Assembly: GCF_037126435.1 (NCBI RefSeq)
Contig: NZ_CP147020.1
Span: 496,001-560,000, forward strand
Source: Bernardetia sp. ABR2-2B
GTDB lineage: Bacteria > Bacteroidota > Bacteroidia > Cytophagales > Bernardetiaceae
DNA: 64,000 bases
Direction of reading: 5' to 3'
The position numbers and the translations under genes were made by a program. Positions 1 through 9,212 of the stretch are shown here, piece by piece (position 1 is the stretch's first letter; each line of letters starts with the position of its first letter). The notes beneath the pieces are model-generated. The model was not told where the DNA came from and did not search any database. It saw only the letters and a list, made by a program, of their open reading frames with translations.

Positions 1-182
1 TCAATCTCAAAACTTACTAAAGATTTTGATTTGATGACGTCCTTTTCTTCTGTTTTTGAACAGATTTGATAGTTTTCTTCTTTGTTTAGAACTTCTACTT
101 GAACTTGTTTTTTCTTTGGATAAATTTGCCAAAGCTCTTTTACTTTATTTGTAGGATTAAATTTTCTTGTAAGGAATTGAAA
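1..182 (-). CDS. Possible partial coding frame running off the left edge
   Basis: An open minus-strand frame of about 60 codons enters from the left edge and is closed upstream by a TAA at 183-185. It has no ATG; its first codons read FQFLTRKFNPTNK, then a K/E/Q-rich stretch. Sixty stop-free codons with normal amino-acid composition are unusual by chance in DNA this AT-rich, so this may be the 5' part of a gene with a non-ATG start or a truncated remnant. No family recognised. Confidence 0.3.
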
Positions 183-888
183 TTAAATAAATTACCATTT
201 TATTTTTTTTGATATTCAGCGTTTTAAATTCGTAACTGCTTCTAACCTAAACGTTAGTTTTTGAAAAAATAAATAAACCAAAATTATAAATGAATATTTC
301 AAAGTTTATTCTCTCTATTTTATTTAGCTTGATTTCTTATTCTGTTTTGGCTCAAGAAGAATTTTACGAACTGATATTGCCTATAGACTCTTCCAAGGTA
401 GGCTACTTGAATATAGATTGTAAAGAAAATGATTCTGTATTTAGGTTTAAAGTTTTGCCAACAGCAATAAAAAAAACAACCTTTAGCTTTACATTAGGCA
501 GAGGAAAAAGACCCATTTTGACTAAGAATAAAACGGTTCTTTTTTCTAAAGATACAACAACTTATTTTTCGATAATCCTACCTTATTTTATGGCAGGAGA
601 TAGAATTATCATATCTACAAAAAAAAGTATTAAGTTTCATACTATTTTTCCTTATTCGTATTATGAAGGCGAGAGCTATAAAAGTATGAAAGGAAATAAA
701 TATGTAAAGGTTTTGAGTTTTGAAAGTCGTTTGTATGAAAATGAAAAACAGATAAAATGGAAGGAAAGTTTTGTAAAATCAATTAAAGAAAAACCTAATG
801 CAGCTATTTCTTATTGTCAAGCAGATAGCTTTTTTGTAAAAAAACTCTCAGTCCTCTGACAAAAGATTTTAAATTTAGATAAAAAAAA

Positions 889-942
889 GCCATAATTGAG
901 TTTCTCACAAAATTTTTCTCACAAAATTTTCTCAATTATGGC
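889..942 (+). promoter_or_regulatory. Hairpin covering the transposase start codon
   Basis: Perfect 12-bp inverted repeat GCCATAATTGAG (889-900) / CTCAATTATGGC (931-942) with a 30-nt loop; the right arm contains the transposase ATG at 938-940. The loop holds two tandem copies of TTTCTCACAAAAT. In transcripts entering from outside the element the stem would bury the start codon, a strategy known for IS10 and IS50. Function here is inferred. Confidence 0.6.
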
Positions 943-2026
943 GAAAGCAAAGTATGCTTCTAGTGGTAAAGTTACAAAATTAGTTAGTGTTTTATCTTCT
1001 CATTTAAAAGGGTTTCATTTAGCCCGAGTTCAATTTATAGGTCTTTTTGTAATAGCTGTTATAAAGGTAGGTCTAGGAGGTTTAATTCAAATTGCAACTG
1101 CGTTTGAAAGGAATGTAGAATACAGTTCTTCTTTACGTCGTATAGAACGCTTTTTAAATTATTATGAGCTTGATTTTCAAGCAATTACTAATTTGATTAT
1201 TTCCTTAGAAGGCATTGAACAATGGGAAAATATCGTACTGTGTTTGGATAGAACGAATTGGAAAGTTGGAAAAGAGCATATTAATATTTTGCTTCTCTCA
1301 GCAGCTCATAAAGGGGTATCTATTCCTCTTTGTTGGTCTGTACTTTCGAGGACAGGAAATTCAGCTACTCAACAACGAATTGATTTGATAGAAGATTTCT
1401 TAAATCAATTTCCTAATTTATCTATTACTGCTCTTGTAGCAGATAGAGAGTTTATAGGTAAAAAATGGTTTTTCTATTTAGCTACAAAAAAATTTGATTT
1501 TGTAATGCGTATAAAATCTAACTTTAAAGCTACTAGAAAAGGGAAAACAAAGTCTATTGTAGCATGGTGTAGAGGGCTTTCGATTTCAGAAACCTATCAA
1601 CTAGATGGAACATTTGTAGTCAATGAAGCAGAGGTATATTTATCTGTAAGTCGAACACAAAAAGGATATATTTATTTAGCATCACCTGTTTTATTGGATA
1701 ATATTTTTGAAATTTATAAACAACGTTGGGAAATCGAAACGTTGTTTAAAGCACTAAAATCACAAGGTTTTAACTTAGAAAATACAAAATTAACAGAACC
1801 AAATAAAATAGCTAAATTAATTGCTTTGTGTTCCATTGCCTTTGTTTGGTGTTACAAAGTAGGAGAATGGAAACATAAAAAAACAAAAATAAGAGTCTGT
1901 TCAAATGGATATAATGAATACTCTTTTTTCAGATATGGATTAATAGAAATTAAAAAAATACTCAATAATCCAATGACTAGTGAAACTAAATTTGATCAAA
2001 AAATTAAAGTTTTGTCAATGGAGTAA
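938..2026 (+). CDS. IS4-family DDE transposase
   Basis: A 362-residue transposase catalysing cut-and-paste movement of the surrounding IS. Start chosen at ATG 938 (MAKAKYAS); a longer reading from TTG 896 would begin inside the hairpin arm. DDE residues visible: first Asp in LCLDRTNWK, second Asp in LVADREFIG, and Glu within the IS4-family Y-(2)-R-(3)-E-(6)-K signature YKQRWEIETLFKALK (about residues 265-280 of the short form). Length is normal for the family. No frameshift or internal stop is present. The start codon lies in a strong inverted repeat (889-942), discussed separately. Confidence 0.93.
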   Translation: MAKAKYASSGKVTKLVSVLSSHLKGFHLARVQFIGLFVIAVIKVGLGGLIQIATAFERNVEYSSSLRRIERFLNYYELDFQAITNLIISLEGIEQWENIVLCLDRTNWKVGKEHINILLLSAAHKGVSIPLCWSVLSRTGNSATQQRIDLIEDFLNQFPNLSITALVADREFIGKKWFFYLATKKFDFVMRIKSNFKATRKGKTKSIVAWCRGLSISETYQLDGTFVVNEAEVYLSVSRTQKGYIYLASPVLLDNIFEIYKQRWEIETLFKALKSQGFNLENTKLTEPNKIAKLIALCSIAFVWCYKVGEWKHKKTKIRVCSNGYNEYSFFRYGLIEIKKILNNPMTSETKFDQKIKVLSME

Positions 2027-2616
2027 GAAAAAAACTAAATGATTCTAGTTATTTTATTAATTCAAAAGTAGAAAAGATAGAGTACATCTTAAATGAAGAT
2101 ATTCAAGATTACTGGAAAGAAAATGATAGCAACTATCTTAATGAGCTGTCATTGCATTTAGGATTAAAAAATGATTCTTTATTTTTTGATGAGTTTTATA
2201 ATCAAAAGGTTTTGATAGTAAGAGGTAAAATAAACAAGGAAACACTAAAGAAGCTACGTAAAAAACACAGAAAAAAAATAAAGTCAAGTTATGTAAACTC
2301 CGACTTGTATAAACAAAAACCTTATCTAATTTTACTAGATTCAAAAAACATGAAAAGCTTGAGTAAGGTAGATGAATGGGCTTATTATTCCATAATTAGG
2401 ACAGCAAGAGGGCTTTTAGTTATTTATAAAGCAAATAATGATTCTTTTATAGACTATTTTCATTACTATCATTTTGACTAAGCCGTTAAATGTTATCACG
2501 GTTTGTTTCACATAGTTTGGACATAGTGCCTGAACACAAAAAAATAGCTTTTATTCTTACTGGTCAGTTTGGAAGACTGACGTGCAAAAAACTTTTAAGA
2601 ATAGGAAACTTAATTT

Positions 2617-2633
2617 TTCAGTAGACTACTGAA
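2617..2633. repeat. Small palindrome between genes
   Basis: TTCAGTAG-A-CTACTGAA is a perfect 8-bp inverted repeat around one central base. A second small hairpin, GTCAGT/ACTGAC, lies at 2563-2581. Neither has a clear U-tract. They sit between the convergent interrupted gene (ending 2481) and the WG-repeat gene (ending 2653) and may contribute to termination. Confidence 0.3.
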
Positions 2634-2652
2634 GATACAGTTAGAGAGATAA

Positions 2653-4198
2653 TCAATCAAAAACTGAATACTTGTTTCCTTCTTTGTCTATGTAGTATTG
2701 TTTTTTATTTTGGAAATCTTCTTTAATTAGAGCTAACCCATTCTGAAATTTGGTAGTAGTAGCGTTTCCATATACTTCAAAAGAATGAACTATATCTCCC
2801 TTTTCATTCATTATCATCATCTCATTTTCTTGTTTTAGAAAAATAAAACCTTCTGAAAAACCTTCTGTTTCCACATTTCTCATACTTCTTTTTTTTCCAG
2901 TAGAATAATTTTTAATAACAAACTCTTGATTAGTAAGGCAATGATAAAAAAAAGTATCTTCTTTAATTGTAACAACATTATATCTTGCGCCTTGTCTTTC
3001 AAGCGTATCTGCTACAATAGTTTCTAAATAATTGGGAACAGCAAACGAAGTTCCTTTTTCATAAGAAATAAGATACATACTATCAGGAATATCATTTTTA
3101 ATGAATCCAAATACTGTTTTTTCTCTAAAAAAATAATTTATGTTGTTGATGAGCGTATCTTTTGTAATAATTAGAGTATCTTTTTCTGATGCTATATAAG
3201 TTACTCCATATCCATTATTGATGTGTTGTATATTTTTCAAGGTTTGTTTATTATTTGGTAGATACATTGAATAACCTTCTATACTATCTTTGTAGTAAAT
3301 AGGTAAGGTTGATTCTTTGTATCGGACTATATCATTTACTTCTCCTTCGTGCTTGTCAAGATAATTTCCTTGCTCATCATAAATAAATGAACTATCTTTT
3401 TCGTAATCTATAAAAAAACCTAAATCAGAATAAACAGCAGTAGATGGAACTTTTTGACTGACTGCTTTATCTACATAAGAATAAGGAGATAAAATAAGCA
3501 TTCTGTTTGTCAAAGATTTATTTTTATCGTAAGGATATTGAGTAACTTCTACTATGTCACTAGATGTAACTTTGTAAAACAAATTATTATGTTTAATTAT
3601 TCCCACTTCATCATAATCTTCACGAAATAGACTTCGGTATTTCATAACTTTCACTTCAATAGCATATAAATCATTAATACGTAGTTGCTTCTTTATTGGC
3701 ACAACTTTATCTATAGGTAATGCAGAAGCTAAATAATCTATATTTTTGACAGAATCATGAAGAATAATTTTACTACCAATATATCTTTTAGGTCTTTTTC
3801 CATTTAATGAAATGTTTTCATTTTTGTACCTGTAAAACCATTCTTTATTTTCTTTTTGAAAAAACACATCTTCCCTTTTTATAATATCTTTCTCAATTAC
3901 ATTGTCTTTATTATCAATGAGTTCGTATCTACTATCTTCGACATACCCAAATGTAAAATCAAATAAACTATCTCTTCTATAAAAACGCTGTACATATTAT
4001 ATAAGTGGGATTCACTATAACATTTTTATCTCTATCCATAAAGCCCCACTTTCCATCTTTAGCGAAGATATTTAGCTCATTTTTATAAAAATAAGGGACT
4101 AATTCTAGCTTATTTGTATTTTCATAATTAGTAGAAGTACAAGCGTTTAGAAATAGAACTGCTATAAAATAGAGTATGTATAAATATAAGTTTTTCAA
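2653..4198 (-). pseudogene. WG-repeat lipoprotein, broken by a frameshift
   Basis: The 5' part starts best at TTG 4198, giving a classic lipoprotein signal MKNLYLYILYFIAVLFLNAC (lipobox LNAC), then a WG-repeat unit KDGKWGFMDRDKN...NPTY. That frame stops at 3977-3979 (TAG). Deleting one A near 3994-4003 (forward TATTATATAAG) lets NPTYI continue as YVQRFYRRDSLF and run open to 2653, about 514 residues in total. The downstream part keeps WG-like units such as NEKGDIVHSF and DKEGNKYSVF. An alternative GTG start at 3867 would give a 404-residue product without a signal. WG-repeat proteins are usually surface or periplasmic binding proteins of unknown ligand. Either a real frameshift or a sequencing error; reading frames fit too well for two genes. 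Confidence 0.72.
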
Positions 4199-4216
4199 TG
4201 AAATTATTTTTAGATA

Positions 4217-4260
4217 ATAAAAAATCCTAAGAATCTTCAAATATAAAGAAACTTAGGATT
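4217..4260 (-). terminator. Terminator of pyc
   Basis: On the minus strand the 9-bp stem AATCCTAAG / CTTAGGATT (arms 4252-4260 and 4223-4231, 20-nt loop) is followed by TTTTTTATT. It lies 32 bp beyond the pyc stop and just upstream of the WG-repeat lipoprotein start, separating the two units. Confidence 0.7.
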
Positions 4261-4291
4261 TAGATTTTCATTATTCAATAATTTTTCAATT

Positions 4292-7200
4292 TTACTCCAC
4301 CAAAACTACCAAATCATCTTGTTCTACCATCGAACCACTTGCTAAAACAACTTTTTTAACTGTTCCTGCTTTTGGTGTGCTGACAGTAGTTTCCATTTTC
4401 ATGGCTTCAATTACAAAAAGAGAATCTCCAGCTTTTATTTTATCGCCTTCTTTTACCAAAACTTCAGCTATTTTCCCTTGAAGTGGCGAACCTACTTCTC
4501 CGTCTTCGGTAGCACTTGCTTTTTGATTAGAAATTTTTGTGATTTTCAAACTCTTATCCAACACTCTGACACGACGAATTTGTCCATTCATATCAAAAGT
4601 AACTGTTTTCATTCCGTCTTCATCAGCTTGACTGATAGAACGAAGCTTTACAATAAGCGTTTTTCCTTCTGCAATATCTATCATAATTTCTTCATTGGGC
4701 TGAATGCCGTAAAAGAAAATCTTGGTAGGTAGAATAGAAACATCTCCATACTGCTGAACCGTATTATAAAAATCTGTAAATACTTTTGGATATAATAAAT
4801 AAGAAAGCAAATCTAATTCGTTTGCATTTTTAAATTCCTTCTTAAATACTTTCCATTCCTTTTCCCAGTCAATTGGTTCTAAATGTGCATTTGGACGCTC
4901 TGTAAAAGGCTTTTCTTTTTTAAGAATCATTTTTTGAATCTTCTTTGGAAATCCTCCTTGTGGTTGTCCCAAATCTCCACGCATCATATCTTTTATTGAT
5001 TCTGGAAAAGACATTGTAGCACCTCTTTCCAAAATATCAGCCTTTGTATAACCGTTTGCCGTCATAAAAAGTGCAAAATCTCCTATTACTTTTGAACTTG
5101 GCGTAACTTTTACCAAATCTCCAAAAAGCTCATTGGCAACAGCATAATTTTTCTTTACATCTTGAAATTTATCTCCCAAACCTAATGATTCAGCTTGAGG
5201 ACGAAGATTTGAATATTGCCCTCCTGGTATTTCGTGTTCGTAAACTTCTGCCGTTCCTGCCTTCAAATCTGATTCAAAAGGATAATAATATTCTCTTACA
5301 TCTTCCCAATAATTAGAAAAAGAATTGAGTTTTGGTAAATAAATTTTCTGCTCACGCTCATGTCCTTGCAATACGGCTGCCATTGAGTTGAAAGAAGGTT
5401 GAGAAGTCAGACCAGACATAGAAGCCAACGCAACATCTACCACATCGACACCTGCTTCAATCGCCTTCAAATAGGTAGCTGATTGAATAGAAGAAGTGTC
5501 ATGCGTATGCAAATGAATTGGAATTTGTACAGTTTCTTTTAGCTTTGAAATTAATAATTCGGCTGCATAAGGGCGAAGAAGTCCTGCCATATCTTTTATT
5601 GCCAAAATATGCGCTCCTTCATCTTCTAGTTTTTTAGCTAAATCTAAATAATACTCTAAATTGTATTTTCCTTTTGGGTTTGTAATAATATCACCAGTAT
5701 AACAAATACAAGCCTCTGCCAACGAATTTGTATGTTTTCGAATCGTTTTGATACTTACTTTCATTGCTTCGACCCAATTCAAAGAATCGAAAACACGGAA
5801 AATATCAATTCCGTTTTGAGATGCTTCTTCAATAAATTTAATTACCAAATTATCAGGATAAGCCTTATAGCCTACTGCATTTGAGCCACGAAGCAACATT
5901 TGTAATAGAATATTTGGTGCAGCTTTTCGGATATTTTTTAGTCTCTCCCAAGGGTCTTCGTGTAAGAAACGCATCGAAACATCAAAGGTAGCACCTCCCC
6001 ACATTTCTAAAGAAAATACTTCTGGATGATTTTTGGCAAAACTCTCCGTTACTTCAAGCATATCATACGGACGAACACGAGTAGCCAAAAGCGACTGATG
6101 AGCATCTCTCAAAGTTGTATCTGTGTAATGAATAGCTTTGTCTTTTTTGAGCCATTTACAAAAATCTTCTCTTCCTAATTTGTTGAGCTTATCTTTTGTT
6201 CCTTTTGGAAACTTATCTTGATATTTTTTATCAAACTTTGGGATTTTTGGAATCCTAAAAGTTGCATTTGGATTCAATTTCTTTACACTTTCATTTCCAT
6301 TAACAGTAGTTTCTGCAATATAACGAAGGATTTTTGTTCCTCTATCAAAACGACGAGGCATTTCAAAAAGCTCTGGATAATTATCAATAAACTTAACTGT
6401 CGCTTCTCCTTTTTGGAATGTTGGATGCGAAATTACGTTCAATAGAAAGTCAATATTTGTTTTTACTCCTCTAATTCTGAACTCTCTCAAGGCACGGTGC
6501 AAACGAACAGCAGCTCCCCAAAGTGTACGTCCTTTTGCTGAGACTTTGATAAGCATTGGGTCAAAAAATGGCGAAATTCGTGCGCCTGTATAACAATTTC
6601 CTGCATCAAGACGAATTCCATATCCATCAGCAGAACGGTAAGCGACAATCAGACCAAAATCAGGTTTAAAATTATTAGCTGGGTCTTCTGTTGTGATACG
6701 ACACTGAATAGCAAAACCATTGCAAGGAACATCAGCTTGACTATGAATATAAATACGTTTGTCGGTAAGTGGATAACCTTGTGCAATCAGAATTTGGGTA
6801 CGGACAATATCAATTCCTGTAACTTCTTCGGTAATAGTATGCTCAACTTGTACTCTTGGGTTTACTTCAATAAAATAAATATTTTCCTCTGCATCTACCA
6901 AAAACTCAACCGTTCCGACATTATTATATTTTACTTCTTTTGCAATCGATAAAGCATAATCATAAAGCGCATATTTTGTAGGCTGTGAAAGTGTAAGACT
7001 TGGCGCAACCTCTACTACCTTTTGAAAACGACGCTGAACAGAACAATCACGCTCAAACAAATGAACCATTCTTCCATAATTATCAGCCATTATCTGCACT
7101 TCGATGTGCTTCGGATTGTCGATATATTTTTCTAAGAAAATTCTATCATCATTAAATGCTTTTTTGGCTTCACTTTTTGCTTCTTTGAATGATTTTATGA

Positions 7201-7753
7201 GAGTTGGTTCGTCATGACAGACACGCATTCCACGTCCACCACCACCACCAGCAGCTTTTATAATGACTGGATAACCGATTCGCTTGGCTTCTTTTGCAGC
7301 AATATCGGCATCACTCAAAGGGTCTTTGCTATCTTCAATAACTGGAACTAAGGCACGACGAGCAATAATTTTGGCAGCTACCTTATCGCCCAATTGATTC
7401 ATTACTTCTGGCAGCGGCCCTACAAAAATAATCCCTTCTTGACGACAACGCTCTGCAAAATGAACATTTTCAGATAAAAAACCATACCCTGGATGAATAG
7501 CATCAATTTTTTTAGCTTTTGCAAGAGCAATAATTTCTTCAATATCTAAATAGGGCTTTAGAGGGTCATCTTCTGCTCCAATTTGATAAGCTTCATCGGC
7601 TTTGTAACGGTGCAGAGAATACCTGTCTTCATAGGTATAAATGGCAACTGTTCGGATATTAAGTTCGGAGGCTGCACGAAGAATACGAATCGCAATTTCA
7701 CCACGATTTGCAACTAAAATACGGTCTAGTTTTTTTATATTTTCGTTTTGCAT
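4292..7753 (-). CDS. pyc: Pyruvate carboxylase
   Basis: Single-chain, biotin-dependent enzyme (1153 aa, the usual length) that carboxylates pyruvate to oxaloacetate to refill the TCA cycle; cytoplasmic. Domains in order: biotin carboxylase with LVANRGEIAIRI near residue 13, glycine-rich ATP-grasp loop AAGGGGGRG near 168, and EVNPRVQVEHT; carboxyltransferase beginning with DTTLRDAHQSLLATR near 547 and the KDMAGLL metal/substrate region; a linking allosteric-type region; and a C-terminal biotinyl domain with EAMKMET near 1118, whose central Lys is biotinylated. ATG start. No lysR-type or biotin regulator adjacent; it stands alone with its own terminator. Identification is firm. Confidence 0.97.
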   Translation of the reverse strand: MQNENIKKLDRILVANRGEIAIRILRAASELNIRTVAIYTYEDRYSLHRYKADEAYQIGAEDDPLKPYLDIEEIIALAKAKKIDAIHPGYGFLSENVHFAERCRQEGIIFVGPLPEVMNQLGDKVAAKIIARRALVPVIEDSKDPLSDADIAAKEAKRIGYPVIIKAAGGGGGRGMRVCHDEPTLIKSFKEAKSEAKKAFNDDRIFLEKYIDNPKHIEVQIMADNYGRMVHLFERDCSVQRRFQKVVEVAPSLTLSQPTKYALYDYALSIAKEVKYNNVGTVEFLVDAEENIYFIEVNPRVQVEHTITEEVTGIDIVRTQILIAQGYPLTDKRIYIHSQADVPCNGFAIQCRITTEDPANNFKPDFGLIVAYRSADGYGIRLDAGNCYTGARISPFFDPMLIKVSAKGRTLWGAAVRLHRALREFRIRGVKTNIDFLLNVISHPTFQKGEATVKFIDNYPELFEMPRRFDRGTKILRYIAETTVNGNESVKKLNPNATFRIPKIPKFDKKYQDKFPKGTKDKLNKLGREDFCKWLKKDKAIHYTDTTLRDAHQSLLATRVRPYDMLEVTESFAKNHPEVFSLEMWGGATFDVSMRFLHEDPWERLKNIRKAAPNILLQMLLRGSNAVGYKAYPDNLVIKFIEEASQNGIDIFRVFDSLNWVEAMKVSIKTIRKHTNSLAEACICYTGDIITNPKGKYNLEYYLDLAKKLEDEGAHILAIKDMAGLLRPYAAELLISKLKETVQIPIHLHTHDTSSIQSATYLKAIEAGVDVVDVALASMSGLTSQPSFNSMAAVLQGHEREQKIYLPKLNSFSNYWEDVREYYYPFESDLKAGTAEVYEHEIPGGQYSNLRPQAESLGLGDKFQDVKKNYAVANELFGDLVKVTPSSKVIGDFALFMTANGYTKADILERGATMSFPESIKDMMRGDLGQPQGGFPKKIQKMILKKEKPFTERPNAHLEPIDWEKEWKVFKKEFKNANELDLLSYLLYPKVFTDFYNTVQQYGDVSILPTKIFFYGIQPNEEIMIDIAEGKTLIVKLRSISQADEDGMKTVTFDMNGQIRRVRVLDKSLKITKISNQKASATEDGEVGSPLQGKIAEVLVKEGDKIKAGDSLFVIEAMKMETTVSTPKAGTVKKVVLASGSMVEQDDLVVLVE

Positions 7754-8012
7754 GTATCAGTTATCAGTAAACAGTTATCATTAAACAGTAAAAAAACAGT
7801 AAAATGATAAATGCTAGTTGTGTAATAGGAAAAGTAATTGACGCTTTAGTACGTTTTATTAAACTTATTTCTAAAAGTAGATAAAAAAAGAATTTTATCA
7901 AAAAAAATATTTATCTATTACAATCTACCAAAACACGCCATCTATTATTAGAACTCGAATATACTACTAACTAAAGTTGAACTAAGAAATTATTGATTGA
8001 ATCATTGAGAGT

Positions 8013-8555
8013 TTAATTAGTTATTTTTCCTACTACTAATTCTTCATCATTGGGGATTTTATACTCTCTACATTTTTGTTTAGCTATATCATATTCTTGA
8101 AAAGTAATTTCTGCCCAACTTTGTGTTCCAAATAAATTATTCAAATAACGTTCATCTATGTTTTTCAAGAAAAATTCCTTTACCTCAAAATAAGAACCAT
8201 AAAGTGTATCTTGAGTAAGCGTATCAATAGTTTGCGTTGGAACATATAATTTTTCTAAATAACGCATATATATATTCTCCTTGCAGAATATAATATGTTT
8301 GGGTTCTTGGTCTTTTTTGCCTTTCCAGTCTATCTCGTCTTCTTTCAGACTGACTTTGTATTTGAAGCTGTGAGTTGTTCCATAGTTATGTTTCGTAAGT
8401 AAACCTATATGAGTAGTTTCTTTATTTGTTTTTTCTATCTGTAAATATTTTCCGTTATCTAAAGTAGTGTTTTCTACTTGAATACTTTCTTCTGAACGCT
8501 GTTCACAACTCATTAAAAATACAGTAATTACTATCAAAACTATACTACTTTTCAT
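8013..8555 (-). CDS. Small lipoprotein, unknown function
   Basis: A 180-residue protein with an N-terminal lipoprotein signal (IVLIVITVFLMSC, lipobox LMSC, Cys 17). The mature part is hydrophilic and contains KHIIFCKENIYMRYLEKLY and several W/Y residues; no repeats or known motif. ATG start at 8555. It stands between pyc and a second small membrane protein, each separated by more than 150 bp, so no operon is evident. Likely outer-membrane or periplasm-anchored. Function not recognised. Confidence 0.65.
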   Translation of the reverse strand: MKSSIVLIVITVFLMSCEQRSEESIQVENTTLDNGKYLQIEKTNKETTHIGLLTKHNYGTTHSFKYKVSLKEDEIDWKGKKDQEPKHIIFCKENIYMRYLEKLYVPTQTIDTLTQDTLYGSYFEVKEFFLKNIDERYLNNLFGTQSWAEITFQEYDIAKQKCREYKIPNDEELVVGKITN

Positions 8556-8641
8556 TTTATTTAGAGATTTATAAATTTTGAAAAAATCATGATGAATTAA
8601 GAAAAAATTGAAGTTGTTTAAGAATAGGTTTGTGCGTGTAT

Positions 8642-8681
8642 TTGTTGGTGTCGCTTCGCTAAAACACCAACAATGGCAGGG
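8642..8681 (+). repeat. REP-like hairpin, family 1, copy A
   Basis: TTGTTGGTGT / ACACCAACAA forms a perfect 10-bp stem (8642-8651, 8664-8673), followed by TGGCAGGGG. The right half ACACC-ACAA-GGCAGG matches copy D at 48138-48170, and the GTG...CAC plus AACGG/CAATGG core matches the copies at 9841-9920 and 59819-59904. Intergenic. Confidence 0.6.
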
Positions 8682-8711
8682 GAATCAAAAAAATAATCTA
8701 TATCCCAAGAA

Positions 8712-9101
8712 CTAATCACACAATACGCTTTCTATAATTATTTCTCTATGTCCTTTGTATAAAAATATTTGTGTATTATCTTTCTTCTTATAAATGGAAT
8801 CCCCAACTGTAAAATCACTAGAGGGGTGACCCTTAAAATTAGAATTATTTACATGATATGATTTATCGTTGATAAACACATATTTATTTGTAGCGTTACC
8901 CTTTTTAATTTGTGTTATTCTGCCTATAAATTCTAAATCTTTCCACTCATTACATCTTTGAATCTTTCTGTCTTTAATTTCTTCGTCTGTAAACGAAAAT
9001 ATGCTATTAAACAACAATATAACAGGGCATAAAATAATAATTAAGGAAAGTAGAATCTTTACACTTATTTTAGGTCTAAATCTAAAAATATTAATCTTCA
9101 T
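8712..9101 (-). CDS. Small single-pass membrane protein, unknown
   Basis: 129 residues; a basic N-terminus (MKINIFRFRPK) precedes one membrane segment (LLSLIIILCPVILLF, about 17-32), then a hydrophilic domain of about 95 residues with WKDLEFIGRITQIKKG and a short beta-rich tail (IFLYKGHREIIIESVL). The tail resembles a small OB-like or SH3-like beta barrel only by eye; no family is assigned. ATG start. Orientation (N-in) places the domain outside the inner membrane. Confidence 0.55.
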   Translation of the reverse strand: MKINIFRFRPKISVKILLSLIIILCPVILLFNSIFSFTDEEIKDRKIQRCNEWKDLEFIGRITQIKKGNATNKYVFINDKSYHVNNSNFKGHPSSDFTVGDSIYKKKDNTQIFLYKGHREIIIESVLCD

Positions 9102-9212
9102 CGCTTCGTCAAATAAAAGTTGTTTCTGAATTTTTATATATCGCCTCTTTTTGGTCTTAGACGGTAAACTAAGACCTATCAGTTAGTAAATTTTCTGATT
9201 TATGTTATGTAA

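Larger units (their letters stand above)
847..2027 (+). mobile_element. IS4-family insertion sequence, 1181 bp, complete
   Basis: The ends are imperfect inverted repeats: left CTCAGTCCTCTGACAAAA (847-864), right, read inward, CTTACTCCATTGACAAAA (2027-2010), 13 of 18 identical. The element is flanked by a perfect 9-bp direct repeat AAAAAAACT at 838-846 and 2028-2036. It carries one transposase whose TAA stop lies inside the right inverted repeat. A 9-bp duplication is known for the IS10 branch of the IS4 family. Ends, target duplication and transposase all appear intact, so the insertion is recent and may still be mobile. Confidence 0.92.
290..2481 (+). pseudogene. Secreted protein gene split by an insertion sequence
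   Basis: The first 189 codons start at ATG 290 with a signal peptide (hydrophobic FILSILFSLISYSVLA followed by QEE). The frame is broken at 847 by an IS. Removing the IS (847-2027) and one copy of the 9-bp target duplication joins codon 845-846/2037 (CTA) and continues in the same frame without a stop to TAA at 2479-2481, giving one 333-residue protein. The downstream half is rich in K, Y, N and D and contains IIRTARGLLVIYK. No family is recognised. A TTG at 2152 could start a 109-residue C-terminal fragment, but the exact frame restoration argues that this is simply the interrupted 3' half. Probably non-functional now. Confidence 0.8.

Noticed and set aside
9153-9176. Hairpin GGTCTTAG/CTAAGACC as hisH terminator
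   Set aside because: Stem is only 8 bp and the minus-strand side is followed by A rather than T residues.
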